Assembly (NCBI GenBank): GCA_030867875.1
Contig: JAOWCC010000553.1
Span: forward strand, 1,017,001-1,081,000
Direction of reading: 5' to 3'
Origin: Actinernus sp. WN-2022
Taxonomy: Eukaryota; Cnidaria; Anthozoa; Actiniaria; Actinernidae
Length of the DNA: 64,000 nt
The notes beneath the pieces were generated by a model, which saw nothing but the letters and a program-made list of their open reading frames with translations, made no database searches and had not been told where the DNA came from. The position numbers and the translations under genes were made by a program. Shown here piece after piece: positions 44,201 to 54,535 of the stretch. Numbering within the stretch: position 1 is the first letter of the stretch; every line of letters starts with the position of its first letter.

Positions 44201-46065
44201 ACATCTTTACCACACATCTTTACCCCCCCCCCCCCCTCAAAAGTCGAATGGTCGGCCCCTAAATCACGTCCAGGTCAGGTCCATTCAGAACGCGTGCAGT
44301 TAATCGATGCGCTTCATGGTCATGGATTCAAAGAAAAGAAAAGACTATACGCCACAGAAAGAAGATCTAGAGAAGGTAACCTGTCCGAAGAATTCAATTT
44401 AGCGATGGCATTAATGAGCCAGATAAGGGTATCTACTACAGAGGGAATAAAAAATGCCTATACTACATAGGAACAGCCCGGGCCCAGCATCCTCGAAGTT
44501 TTCAAGCTCTGTATGTTTGGACCAGAGGTAGACAAGCTAGCAAAACAGAAACTAGCCATTTTTGGTGGGTAACGGCTACACGTAGGCTAAACAGAAACTA
44601 CTAAGGATATAGAAAACGGCGACTTTTGTGGTGAACCAAGCTGAGATAGATCTTAAGCACTGCCGTACGATTTAGACGCCGACGATACTGCAGGAGCGTG
44701 CTTGAAAAAAGAAGTGCCCGTTTCTACGAAATAAATGCAGACACGTTTTTTTTGTGTGCATACTAAATTGCATGAAATGTTTTTTCGTGATATTATCTCT
44801 GCATTATTTTTTTAACTGACATTTTCCTTGCATGATTTTTTTCCCCAAACCCCCCCCCTCCCTCCCCCCAAATCACTATTCTATTAAATGGTCCATCATT
44901 TAGCCTCCAACAGCTCAATAAAATTCACTTGAAAGCTATATGAGAGAAACAGCAGAAACGGATTGAGTCAAATTTTGGCTTCTTACTTGTTTCTTCAAAT
45001 TTATGGAGAGTGATATACGTCTGCATTAGATCTTGGAAGGCCGGTTTTAAATTCCGAGGTCCCTCAGCCCCCGATGCAGACGGCTTGTGTAGTTCGATCC
45101 GTATCTGTATAATTTTAATATGTGCCCCCATACAAAATTCATCATACGACGAATCTTGGAATTCAGAAATATAAATCTGGTCACTCGAGGGAGAAAATGA
45201 GGGCCCAAATTTCTTTGATTTGAATCTTAGCCGCTTTATTCCCATTTTATTTTTAATGTTTCGCTATTTTTACTCGTGGTCACTCGTGTACAAACGGATC
45301 GGTGATTGACCGATCACATTTTTTGACCGGATTCGGGTCAAAAATACGTCATCAGTATGGAATTTTCACGCTCGTGCCGCAGACGTTTCTTTGATTTTGA
45401 GGGAATCCGTTTCGGAGCGAGCACAAAGATGCAGCTGCTTTCGCAGGCTACATTACTATTAAATATATAAAAAATCATACCGTAAGAACTTTTGGTAGTC
45501 GCTTTCTTCTAGAACGCGCCCTCAGTTCTTCATTTTCCCGCTCTTTTTCTTGAATCGTGAGCATGAGCTCCTCATTAAATGATTCCTGTTTCTCCATGAA
45601 CTGTCTAAGCTGGTCAGCCAGATCATTGGGTTCTGCAGTCCCTCCTGTCGAATGGCCTGGTTCACCGACAAGATGTAATCTTAGAGGAGCCAGGATGTTC
45701 CTCCTCTCTGCGCCACGTTCTTGTGGGACGACCGGCGGAGTAAACAGCCGACTTGCACCGCTCTCCACGGTGTTTGGAGGGGTGTTTTCTGTGCCCGACA
45801 TAGAAACGATGCTGTTTGGCCGTGGAGTTTCATTTTCTCGCCGGTGATTACTAGTAGTGATCCGCGGAGGCGGAGGTGTAACTGAGCTTACATTTTCCAC
45901 CCTTTCAGTTTCACGGGCTTCACCTTGTCTTGGCTCTTTGGCCGATCGAGCAGACGTTGCCGTTTGGTTCGGAAGTCTTTGGGCTCCATTCGCTGCCTGA
46001 TTTCTGCCGGAGGATCCCCGCTTTTGCTTGTAATTCCTCATCATAATATCAGAGAAACCGTCCAC
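38271..46065 (-). CDS. Five-exon gene of unknown function, divergent from the CACTA-like transposase
   Basis: Exons (minus): 45481-46065, 42849-42931, 41431-41522, 39856-39966 and 38271-38660, all with GT-AG borders and compatible phases (0, 2, 1, 0). The N-terminal exon is Pro/Ser/Arg-rich and ends with a coiled coil (LRQFMEKQESFNEELMLTIQ, EKERENEEL, RRKRLPKVLT). Then come HVREIYKHLTTNEDDG, FGDEENKQLNAAILNG, AMRVHFRTKKREFYLQRE, KEQRRRSRLNS and a C-terminal exon with TIDYISSEHTVSEESD, KLAWRSAEADRVMESLDRR and DDAPAWAVR. About 419 residues. Exon 4 needs one base less in an A7 run to stay open. The first exon may start at an ATG at 46044, and an acceptor-like CACCAG lies just upstream of 46063. 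No domain recognised. Similar basic proteins seem familiar from coral element copies (recollection). Confidence 0.6.
38999..39104. repeat. 106-bp near-perfect palindrome
   Basis: AACAGTTATTCACCTCCACT and GGTGAATAGTGGTGGATATT are mirrored by GTAAATATCCACCACTATTC and GTGAATAACTGTT. It sits in the last intron of the five-exon gene. It is probably a MITE, possibly part of a larger repeat whose GTGGTATATA ends lie at about 38835-38995. Confidence 0.75.
40123..41290. mobile_element. 1.17-kb non-autonomous element with ACTT duplication and six internal TGTCACGGAGGGGAA words
   Basis: The left end GGGCCATTCCACAGTATTTG and the right end, reversed, GGGCAATTCCACAGTATTTT are inverted copies, flanked by ACTT on both sides. 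Inside, TGTCACGG(A)AGGGGAA occurs at about 40302, 40637 and 40657 and inverted at about 40467, 41088 and 41254. No coding capacity recognised. It lies in the intron between exons 3 and 4 of the five-exon gene. The superfamily is unclear. Confidence 0.65.
41560..42555. other. Intron sequence of the five-exon gene, nothing further seen
   Basis: Contains two adjacent GCTACATGTAG(C/G) palindromes at about 41590-41612. No coding segment recognised. Confidence 0.35.
43604..45450. mobile_element. Mutator-like element, 1.85 kb, ~140-bp inverted ends, 9-bp target duplication
   Basis: TAGCCTGCGAAAGCAGCCAC at 43604 and its inverted copy ending at 45450 open long inverted ends. Shared words continue through TCTTTGTGCTCGCTCCGAAA, CGGATTCCCTCAAA, GAAAATTC, TACTGATG and GTCAAAAAATGTGAT to about 140-150 bp. 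The flanks are CATTGCTAT (43595-43603) and CATTACTAT (45451-45459), nine bases with one difference. Long ends plus 9-bp duplications are the hallmark of the Mutator superfamily. No transposase is recognisable inside. There is a CACATCTTTAC repeat at 44163-44225. It is non-autonomous and sits in the first intron of the five-exon gene, 22 bp from the donor. Confidence 0.75.
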
Positions 46066-46307
46066 TGGTGTAGAAAGAAACGGTAAAATAGATGTAAAAT
46101 TTGTGTTAAACTATAGAAGCTGGCCAACGTGTGAGTCCTTCTCTCAACTTTAAATTATCTCAAGTCTCAATATCGATTCTTGACGTATGACGTCATCATG
46201 CAAACTCAGCATGCCATTGGTTAATCCAGCTGCTGCACGTGAAAGGCACGCTTCTACCTCGCTTGCTTCTGGTTGCTAGTGACGTCGAGTCTCATTGAAG
46301 AGTAAAC
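46066..46307. promoter_or_regulatory. Bidirectional promoter candidate
   Basis: About 240 bp separate the minus-strand start of the five-exon gene from the plus-strand ATG of the CACTA-like transposase. It contains a CRE/ATF-type palindrome TGACGTCA at 46188-46195, a half copy TGACGT just before it and GTGACGTCG at about 46280. The role is inferred from position and motif. Confidence 0.45.
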
Positions 46308-46800
46308 ATGGCTGATAAAGCAAAGACGAGAAAGCGCTGTGGCTGTTGTGATGAAGATTTAGATACAAGAACATTTCGCCTTCATTACAAAAATAATTAT
46401 GATACAAAAACGAAACGCTGGAGGAAAATGTTTGATTATTCGTCCGATGAAGAGAATTTATCACAAAATCTCGTGAAACAACAACATGAAGAACAGGAGG
46501 CAGAGGAAGCAGAAAATAGTGACTTCGAACTAGAAGAACGTGGTAGGTAAAATCCAAACATCTAAGGAGTATTTAAGCTTACAAATAGTTTTGTTTTTGG
46601 CTTGACGGTAGATTTCGGGACCGGTTACGTTTGGGGAAAGTACGGATTTGACACGGCTCTCTAGCTGGAAGAGCATGATTATATGAAGAGACTCCGTGGG
46701 TAAAGAAAGAAATACATACTTCATGTTACTTGAAGTAATGGACTTGTCATTGGTTGAAAGCACGACTGAATGCAAGGACTACAGACACATGTACGTAGGG

Positions 46801-46937
46801 TGAGCCTCATTCTGAAGTTAAACATTCATAAATACCAGTGAGGTGTGCTATTCCCAACTATGTTTATCAGCTAAAGTTTTGTATTTTGCACCTTCTCGCT
46901 GGTATTTAAGAATGCTTAACTTCAGAATGAGGCTAAC
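46801..46937. mobile_element. Palindromic mini-element
   Basis: TGAGCCTCATTCTGAAGTTA...CATAAATACCAGTGAGGTG is mirrored by CTCGCTGGTATTTAAGAATG and CTTAACTTCAGAATGAGGCT. Arms of about 43 bp flank a short centre. It lies in the transposase intron. Confidence 0.75.
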
Positions 46938-47019
46938 CCTTGTGTGGTCCACGGTTTCACAGTGCCCAAATAGTTATAAGTAATAGATACAAAATGAGTG
47001 GGATTTACAAACTTGAGCT

Positions 47020-48520
47020 AAAAACGAGAGTTTGTACATGTATACCCCATAAAGCACGGATACAAATTTTGTATCACACTTATCAAACATCTAGATGGCA
47101 AGTATAGAGTTATGTTTTCAGTTATTTTGGCGAAAGTTTATGTAAATCAGGACGATTTAAAGATCACTTATCAAACTCATTAATACTTCATGAAGCAACA
47201 ACAAAGGAAATTAACCCTTTCCCTCCTGCACCGCCCAACATGAAGCATGTACCTGGAGAAAATTATTGCATCAAACCTAGACATGCTGGAAATACGATGT
47301 TGTGATATTATTTCAAGGCATGAATTACTTTGAAGCCACAGCTGTAACGGGGATCGCTTGACTCTCCCACTTTGGAGAAAAACGTATTTGTTATGGAGAC
47401 TGTTCATTTCTTTGCTTTTCACGAATTTTGAGGAACTGAAAATCAGCTCAAAAAACCCTTCCCATTCACACTTGAAATCAAAAGCAAATACAAAATCACC
47501 ACTCAGTCATTTCAGTACCTTGTTTAATCTTTCCAACCAGCAGGTTTGTTTGCATAAAATCTACCAAATGACTGTGAACCACGCCAATGTTTACACTGCA
47601 TTTCACTCGACCACATTTACCTGCTCCCACCTCCAACTGCATGCTGGGTAATCAACAAAAAATCACAAGGGGTCTCCCCCTCTGGGACTCCGGTAGGTTT
47701 TTTTATCCCTACAACCAAGAGCGGTGATTTGGACTCAAGCCGTTACTTTAAAGTGACAAAAACACATCCTAATAGGTTGAGCAGAGGGAAAAGACAACCA
47801 ACTGCAAAATTTCAAAGATTTCAGTGAATAATTATTTCATGTGTCTCAAAGCAGAAACACAACAGAAAAATCCTGTGAAACCCCTCACAAGGCCTACTAA
47901 AAGCAAACCAAGTACTTTTCAGCCATCCTCAGACTTAATGATGTCTTCTAGCTCTCTTGCAGTGGCTTTTTTCTCCCAAATTAGAGCACATTTCATTGGA
48001 AACCCTACCGAAGCAGCCATACCTACTGCTAACGAGTGCACAGAATTCTCCCAAATGGCATTGTGGGAAAAGTTTGAGCCCTCAGCTTAAAAAGTCAGCA
48101 GTATTTAAATAACTGCCCCGGGCTAGCCAAACTTGAACCGAGGGGGGAGGGTTGAGTTAGCACTCAGGATTTCACCAACTGAGCCAAACATGTCCAGTAG
48201 GAAAAGGGTTAATAAAACATCAGTGTCTTTAATTCTACTAGAGATTTCGTCCTGATTTCCATAAACTTTTGCTTTGATTTTCTCAGCCAAAATAAGTCGT
48301 ATTGCCAAAATAACTGGAAACATTACTCTACATCTAGACGTTTGATAAGTGCGATAAAGCATTCACGTCCGATCTTTTTGAGAATTATGGTTTCAGCTCG
48401 AGCTTGTATAAAATCCCATAAAGATCGTATGTGAATTCTTTATCTAGTACATGTACTTATCACTTGGTGATTTACTTTGTTTTTGCTTCATGAATTGTTA
48501 ATGAGTTTGATAAGCATAAT
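47020..48520. mobile_element. Foldback-type element with long imperfect inverted arms
   Basis: Words on the left (47075-47195: CACTTATCAAACATCTAGAT, CAGTTATTTTGGC, AAGTTTATGTAAATCAGGAC, CTTATCAAACTCATTAA, TTCATGAAGCAA) recur inverted on the right (48245-48520: GTCCTGATTTCCATAAACTT, GCCAAAATAACTGG, ATCTAGACGTTTGATAAGTG, TTGCTTCATGAATTG, TTAATGAGTTTGATAAG). The order of blocks differs partly, so rearrangement is likely. Between them is a tRNA-like stretch (minus, about 48115-48190, with GGCTCAGTTGGTGA and GGTTCAAGTTTGGC), perhaps a SINE head. Confidence 0.55.
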
Positions 48521-48612
48521 TTGAGAAAGCATGAATATCAAAATAACCATACTTACAATGTAGGAGTGACAATGTAGTCCCACAGTCAGAACATGAATAC
48601 CATATTTCCTTG

Positions 48613-48993
48613 AATACCGTAAATGACCTGGGTTTCTTAGTCATGGGGGGGGGGGGGGGGGGGGAGGGGCTTATTTGAAGGGGCACTTATTTTGTTTTCC
48701 AAATTTCGGCCTCAATATCGACTACACTGTATAACTATTTTCTTTATTTCAAGCAATATAAACCGTAACAATAAATACCAAAAATATATTTAGTCTTTAT
48801 TCCTTTGAAACAAATATTTGTGTGTGTTTATAGACTTTATACTTACACTAGTAATAAGATGCTGGAAGATTTCATCATTCTTTGTTTCTTGGATGGAGGG
48901 GTGGGGGCACTTATTTGAAGGGGGGCACTTATATAATTTATTTTAACTCAGGGGGTACTTATTTGAAGCTGTGCTAATTCGAGCATTTACGGT
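48613..48993. mobile_element. MITE-like unit with TACCGTAAATG ends and GGGGCACTTATTTGAA repeats
   Basis: TACCGTAAATG at 48615 is mirrored by CATTTACGGTA at about 48983-48993. Inside and beyond (to about 49600) the word GGGGGCACTTATTTGAA recurs at least six times, next to an 18-base G run. TACGGTA-ended repeats with such internal words are a common coral repeat type (recollection). No coding capacity. Confidence 0.55.
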
Positions 48994-49676
48994 AAGCACC
49001 TACAATGTAGGCACCTTGTTTTAAATTTCACTTTTAGGGGGGGCACTTATTTGAAAATACACTGCCATACTTGATCTCGATTATTTTATTTTGAAAATAT
49101 TGATCAAGCGAAATGACATGTGGTCAGCTACATCAAGAAACAAGTACAGTACAATATACTTTATTTCAACATGATTATTTAATTGTTTAAAGGCAGCACA
49201 AGTGCTGATGTATACGTAGTCATGTATACATATTAATTTACAAAGATAAAAATAAGTATTTACATGTAAAATCAAAGTATGATTTATATATATCTGTATA
49301 AAAAATAGTATCATATTATATTTGATAAAATTATGTGATTTAATTATGTGATTTAGCCTACATAATCAGATAACCAAGGATGGATCAGAAAAAATGAAAT
49401 GAGAATTGAAATGAAAATTAAATATAATGAAAATTGTACACAATCTATAAATGACTAATAATGAATTAAAGTCACAGTCTGGACTGCAGTACTACATGAG
49501 CAGTACCATGAATCCTTTTGTCAGCACTTATTAGGGGAGGGGGGAGGTGCTTATTTAAATTTCAATCACAAAGGGGGCACTAATTTGAGGAGAGCACTTA
49601 TTCATGTTTGTGACAGTGGGACTGTGTTGTGATAGCCATTTTGCCACCTTGTTTGAGTGGATGGGTATTCTATAGT

Positions 49677-49925
49677 TTAAATAAATAAATCTTTATTTTA
49701 TGAGGGTAACAAATTGACAGTAGATGTACATGTAGTTCATCTGATATATGCATGGCCCTCGTTCCTGGTTGAATTGGATTTTGAAGTTGGTTTTCGTGGA
49801 GGGAGGAAATCCGGAGAACCCAGAGAAAAATCCACAGAGCAAGGGGAATCAAACCCAGAAGTGAGAAGCACCGGAACTACAGAGGCGAATGCTCTGCCAA
49901 CTGCACCACCCTGGCTCACCAGTTA
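49677..49925 (-). mobile_element. tRNA-derived SINE with a LINE-type 3' tail
   Basis: Read on the minus strand, the head shows an A-box-like GGTGCAGTTGGCAGAGC and a B-box-like GGGTTTGATTCCCC at normal tRNA spacing. A body with GGGTTCTCCGGATTTCCTCC follows, then GAGGGCCATGCATATATCAG, GTTACCCTCATAAAATAAAG and an (ATTT)n end. GAGGGCCA, TACCCTC and AAATAAAG are in the order of the LINE tails at 6507 and 33302. RNA polymerase III transcription and mobilisation by the LINE enzyme are inferred from the family layout. It lies in the transposase intron. Confidence 0.75.
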
Positions 49926-52220
49926 GGCACTGCATGGACATAAATTCCTGAGAAATCCCCTCCCTTCAGAATATTTGTAGATAACTAAGATTTTCAATTG
50001 TTGTGCCATTTTGACACACCTGTCATGGAACCATAAGTGAAATACATAATGTGGCCTGTAGTATATATATTTATAGGTTAATGCATTTCATTTACTGAAT
50101 CTATCCAGATAAAGGTGGAGTGAGCTCTGAGGAAGAGGAAGGAGGAAACCAAAGTTCAGTTGAATCTTCAGACAGTGAATGGGCCTATATGGAACAGGAA
50201 GTGCCCCAAATACTTCCAGAAGTATGGAATATATCTGAAGAAGAAATAAACTGTGATTTCATCGAGGGTGGCCAGTTGCCATATGTCGAAGCTAATACTC
50301 AAGGTCCTCAGGGTAGCTACATGTGCATTGCAAGATGGACAATGATATTCCTTTGTTTGTGGACTTCCTTTTGCTCAATATCAGACAATGCTCTTGATAT
50401 TTTACTGGCTTTCTTGAGGGCAATGATGGAGTCCCTTGGAACTATTCTCCCAGCGATGACAAGTGTGGCTCTCCTGTTTCCAAAGTCAGTGCACCTCTTC
50501 CGCAAATGCCTTGGCATTGACAAAGACCGGTTTGTAAAGTATGTAATTTGCAAGGGCTGTAACAGCTTGTACAGTTTTAATGATTGTTTTACTGTTTGGA
50601 ATGGAAACCCTATCACAAAACGATGTGCTCATGTGGCATTCTCTCATCACCGCCAGGCGTTCCGACGTACCACATGCAATGAGCCTCTGTTGAAAGAAGT
50701 GATTTTGAAAAATGGATGCACCAGACTCTATCCCTTCAAAGTGTACTGCTATAACAGTGTAATTCAGACCTTACAACAGTTTTTACAACGTCCTGGATTT
50801 GCAATGAAGTGTGAACTTTGGAGGAAAAGAGACACACCTGTTGGCTTCCTTGCCGATGTTTTTGATGGCCGCATATGGCAAGAATGGCAGTATTTTGATG
50901 TAGATAGCCCATATTTAGCAAGTCCCCAAAATTATGCATTTATGCTAAATGTAGACTGGTTTCAACCATTTAAGCATTCTGTGTACAGTGTAGGGGTGCT
51001 CTACATGGTACTCATGAATCTTCCAAGGGCAGAAAGGTTTAGACCTGAGAATGTGTTTTTAGTGGGAGTAATTCCCGGCCCACATGAACCCAGGCATAAC
51101 ATTAACAGCTTCCTCAAGCCTCTTGTTGCAGAGCTGGATATCTTGTGGAGTAATGGCATACAGGTTAAGCTACCAGAAACAACAAACAACACAACAGTCC
51201 ATGCTGCACTTCTCTGTATTGGTTGTGATGTACCAGCCACAAGAAAAGTGTGTGGTTTTACTGGTCACACATCTTCCATGGGATGCTCTAAATGTACCAA
51301 GTTCTTTCCTGGGAATGTGACTATTGGAATGGATTACTCTGGTTTTGATCCTCAACCTCCAAGAACAAATGCAAAACACCGTGAACATGCACAGGAGATT
51401 TTAAACCAAACTTCAATTACTGACCAGGCTGGCAAAGAAAAAAAATATGGAGTAAGATTCAGTGAACTTTTACTCCTGCCATACTTTGACTGTGTCCGTT
51501 TCCATGTCATAGACCCCATGCATTGTCTTTTCCAGGGAACAGCAAAGCATATCATGCAAAATATCTGGTTGGCTGATGATAAACCTGTTCTTACAAAGAA
51601 AGTCTTGTCGACCATTCAGTGTAAGCTTGATGGAATCAAAGCTCCTTCAAGCATTGGTAGGATGCCTAGGAAAATAGAGAATAGTTATGGAGGTTTCACA
51701 GCAGATCAGTGGAAGTCATGGACTGTGCTGTTCTCTATATTTTCCCTATGGGATATTTTGCCTAAAGCTGATCTAGAGGTGTGGCGCAGTTTTGTAATGG
51801 CATGTACATTGTTCTGTGCCCCAATAATAACACAATCAAGGGCTGAACTGGGGCAATCATATATTGTCAACTTTGGAAAATAACTTGAAATGCTGTATGG
51901 CAAAGACAGAGTTACTCCAAACATGCACCTTCAAACCCACATTTTGGACTGTATATTAGATTTTGGCCCAGTGTACTCATTTTGGTTGTTTAGTTTTGAG
52001 AGATACAATGGTATCTTGGGGAAATTTACAACCAACCAAAGATCTGTGGAAATTCAAATCATGCGGAAGTTCACATCTGATTTGTATGTGAAAGATATGC
52101 CACTCCCACTAGAATTCAGGCACATCTTCCTACCAGTCTTCAATAGAGTACCAAAGTGTGACGTCACGTTGCCATGGAAGCAATTTTCAATGGTTCCAAA
52201 CAAATGCGAGTAGAACCAAT

Positions 52221-53591
52221 ATGGCGGCTATTACGATAAGTGCTCTTGCTTCTTTCTTCTCTGATGAACCTAAATCTATTCAGCGCGGTGAAAATCATTA
52301 CAAATCTAACCACATAGAATCATGTAAATATTCTGACGGAATTATTAGAGGATCGGTTCAAGCTAGCATGAAGAAAAAGTCATATAATGTCACGGTAAGC
52401 GAAACGATGTGTTGTCATTCACGAACCGTCATTCACGTGTGAACTGTAAACATTGTAAAGATCTGCTTTTTTCATGTTATTATATTCAATTTTATTTGAC
52501 TTTAAACTGAGTTTTAACTCATTTGAATTCAGATATATCTTCGTGGTAGTGAAATTGCGTCTTCTCAGTGTGAATGTCCTCGTGGAGAATACAAATGTAC
52601 TCATGCAGCAGCCCTGGCGATTCACTGCATCCACAACATAAGCCGCACTGACGTGCAGTGCGAGTGGAAGAAGCAAAAGGCTCCCGAGGAAATTAAGCCT
52701 ATAGAGGAGCTTTACCCATGCCCTAAAGAATACAATTGTCTCAAAAGAGATGTAAACGACGATGATCGTGCATGGTTTTACGAAGAGCTCAAGAAATACG
52801 GAAACTTCACCGGTACATTGTGGATCCTTTCTCCCGAACCAGAACCCAACACTCGACTGCCTATATCTACCGTCGAAGACATCGTGCTGTCTGAGGAGTT
52901 TGTTAACCATGATGACAAGCAAGATTATTTAATTGAAAAACTGGTCATTACTGAGGAACAACGCAAATCTGTACATGAAGCCACAATTGGTCAACGGGAT
53001 AATCCTTCGTGGCATTTGCTACGCAAAGGAAGGTTAACAGCTAGCAATTTTGGCCCTGTACTCAACTGCAAAAGAGTAACACCTTCTCTGATTAAAAGAG
53101 TACTTGGTCAGTACGATATTTCAAGGGTTCAAGCGGTAAACTGGGGAGTGATAAATGAAAACGAAGCAAAGACAGTGTTCGAACAAAAAACCGCCCTTTC
53201 AGTTCAAGAATCTGGACTCTGGCTACAATTAGAAGGGGTGTTGGGTGCATCTCCTGATGGCTTGATAGGAGCTAATGGTGTTTTGGAAATAAAGTGCCCA
53301 TTTACACAAAAGGACTGCACTATTGAGGAGGCTGTTTCATCTGGCAAATTTTATATCACTAAGAATGAAAAAGGAGACTATGAACTTGACCAGAAGCACA
53401 ACTATTGGCACCAAGTGCAAGGTCAGCTGTACCTTACTGAAAGAAATCTATGTTTTTTTGTTGTCTGGACAACTAAAGACATTCTTGTTATTTATATAAA
53501 GAAAGACCCTCAATGGGCCAACAATCTTCTCCTGTTACAAGACTTTTATATTCATCACATTATTCCTTCAATTGTCAATGATCTTTTATAA
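52221..53591 (+). CDS. SWIM-YqaJ nuclease protein of the ISL2EU element, intact
   Basis: Exon 1 52221-52394 (ATATGGCGGC start, donor ACG|GTAAGC) and exon 2 52533-53591 (acceptor GAATTCAG) join in phase 0 to give about 410 residues. The SWIM zinc finger is CECPRGEYKCTH (residues 71-82, CxC-x6-CxH). The YqaJ/lambda-exonuclease-like domain follows with LLRKGRLTASNFGPVL, GVLGASPDGLIG and VLEIKCPF, i.e. the Asp and the ExK motif of the nuclease site, and HNYWHQVQGQLYLT. YqaJ enzymes degrade or process DNA ends in phage recombination. Here a role in processing transposon or target ends is inferred. It is convergent with the transposase. A TGACGTCA in the inverted end lies 55 bp upstream of the start. 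Confidence 0.85.
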
Positions 53592-54129
53592 ACCATCAAG
53601 TACCATTTGATTCACTATATATATTATATATAGTATTTATTGTATTGTATCAATGTTATAAGGAGCATGTGAATTACAATAGTATTCTACACTTCATTAT
53701 TATGTAAAAAAGCACTAAAGTTTAATAAGTTATAACTACTATAGTTATTATGTTATTAATTGAAAATTATAAATAGACTTTAAAGTTAAAATGAACATTG
53801 AATTCAATTCAGACATACAAGTAGTGTGCTGTTTGAATTGTACTTATAATATTCATGAATAATTAATGAGGGTTCTGTCCAATCCAAATGCACCATTCAG
53901 GTCAGGTGGATGTCTTGTAAACCCCATACAGAACACAACTAGATCTTATTAGTATTCTGTATCAGATTTATAGAATACTAACAAGGCCTTATTAGTATTC
54001 TGTATTATTTTTCACTCTTAGCTTGATATCTTGAAGAGGTAGCACTTAGAAATATTATGGCTTTAAAAACTTAGTTGAATTTGAAATTTTGAAGGTTTAT
54101 AAAAACCACATTTATAATATTTAGAAAAT

Positions 54130-54205
54130 CTATCCGGTATCGAACTCCGTACCCCTGAATTACCGGTCTGTTCACTTACCACTGTGCTATCATGCAGACC
54201 GGTAA
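54130..54205 (-). repeat. tRNA-like sequence and 11-bp perfect hairpin inside ISL2EU
   Basis: TTACCGGTCTG at 54160 pairs with CAGACCGGTAA ending at 54205. On the minus strand the same stretch reads TAGCACAGTGGTAAG and GGAGTTCGATACC, resembling A and B boxes. A full cloverleaf cannot be drawn, so it is not a tRNA gene. It lies between the 3' ends of the two convergent genes. Confidence 0.5.
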
Positions 54206-54359
54206 GGAATTCAAAAAAGCTTTATATTAAATTTCTTATTGGTATGTGTATTTGATATAAAAAAAATTGTTTAGTAAACAAATCAGTGATAAAATTCAAC
54301 AAAATTATACATGTAGTAAAAAATATCAAACAACAATAAAAAAATATCATAAGTACTTT

Positions 54360-54451
54360 ACAATATTCGTGTCTATGTTGTATCGGATCTACAATCTCTC
54401 GCCTGCAGCTCGAGATTGTATATCCGATACAACATCGCCACTCATATTGTA
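54360..54451. repeat. 92-bp hairpin between the convergent ISL2EU genes
   Basis: ACAATATTCGTGTCTATGTT and GTATCGGATCTACAATCTC are mirrored by GAGATTGTATATCCGATAC and AACATCGCCACTCATATTGT around a TCGCCTGCAGCT loop. The arms of about 40 bp have few mismatches. It could be a MITE or an element-specific structure. Confidence 0.75.
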
Positions 54452-54535
54452 AATAGTACATATAAATATTTACAGTTCTGTTTTTAATTGAAATTTGTTA
54501 CAGCTGATGATTTTAATTAGGAATTAAAACCAATT

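Noticed and set aside
49840..49925. Functional tRNA gene
   Set aside because: The tRNA-like head continues into a SINE body and LINE-type tail and lacks a proper acceptor stem.
50317..51615. Minus-strand frames opposite the tnp2-type exon
   Set aside because: Complements of a long plus-strand frame with recognised motifs.
52143..52214. Extension of the CACTA-like protein to the stop at 52213
   Set aside because: These codons lie in the inverted end of the inserted ISL2EU element, and the true continuation is at 56220.
52653..53591. YqaJ domain as a sign of bacterial or phage contamination
   Set aside because: The gene has a spliced upstream exon with consensus borders, a SWIM finger and lies inside a eukaryotic transposon, so it belongs to the genome.
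54130..54205. Functional tRNA gene
   Set aside because: A and B box-like words exist but acceptor and T stems do not pair, and the overlapping 11-bp hairpin contradicts a cloverleaf.
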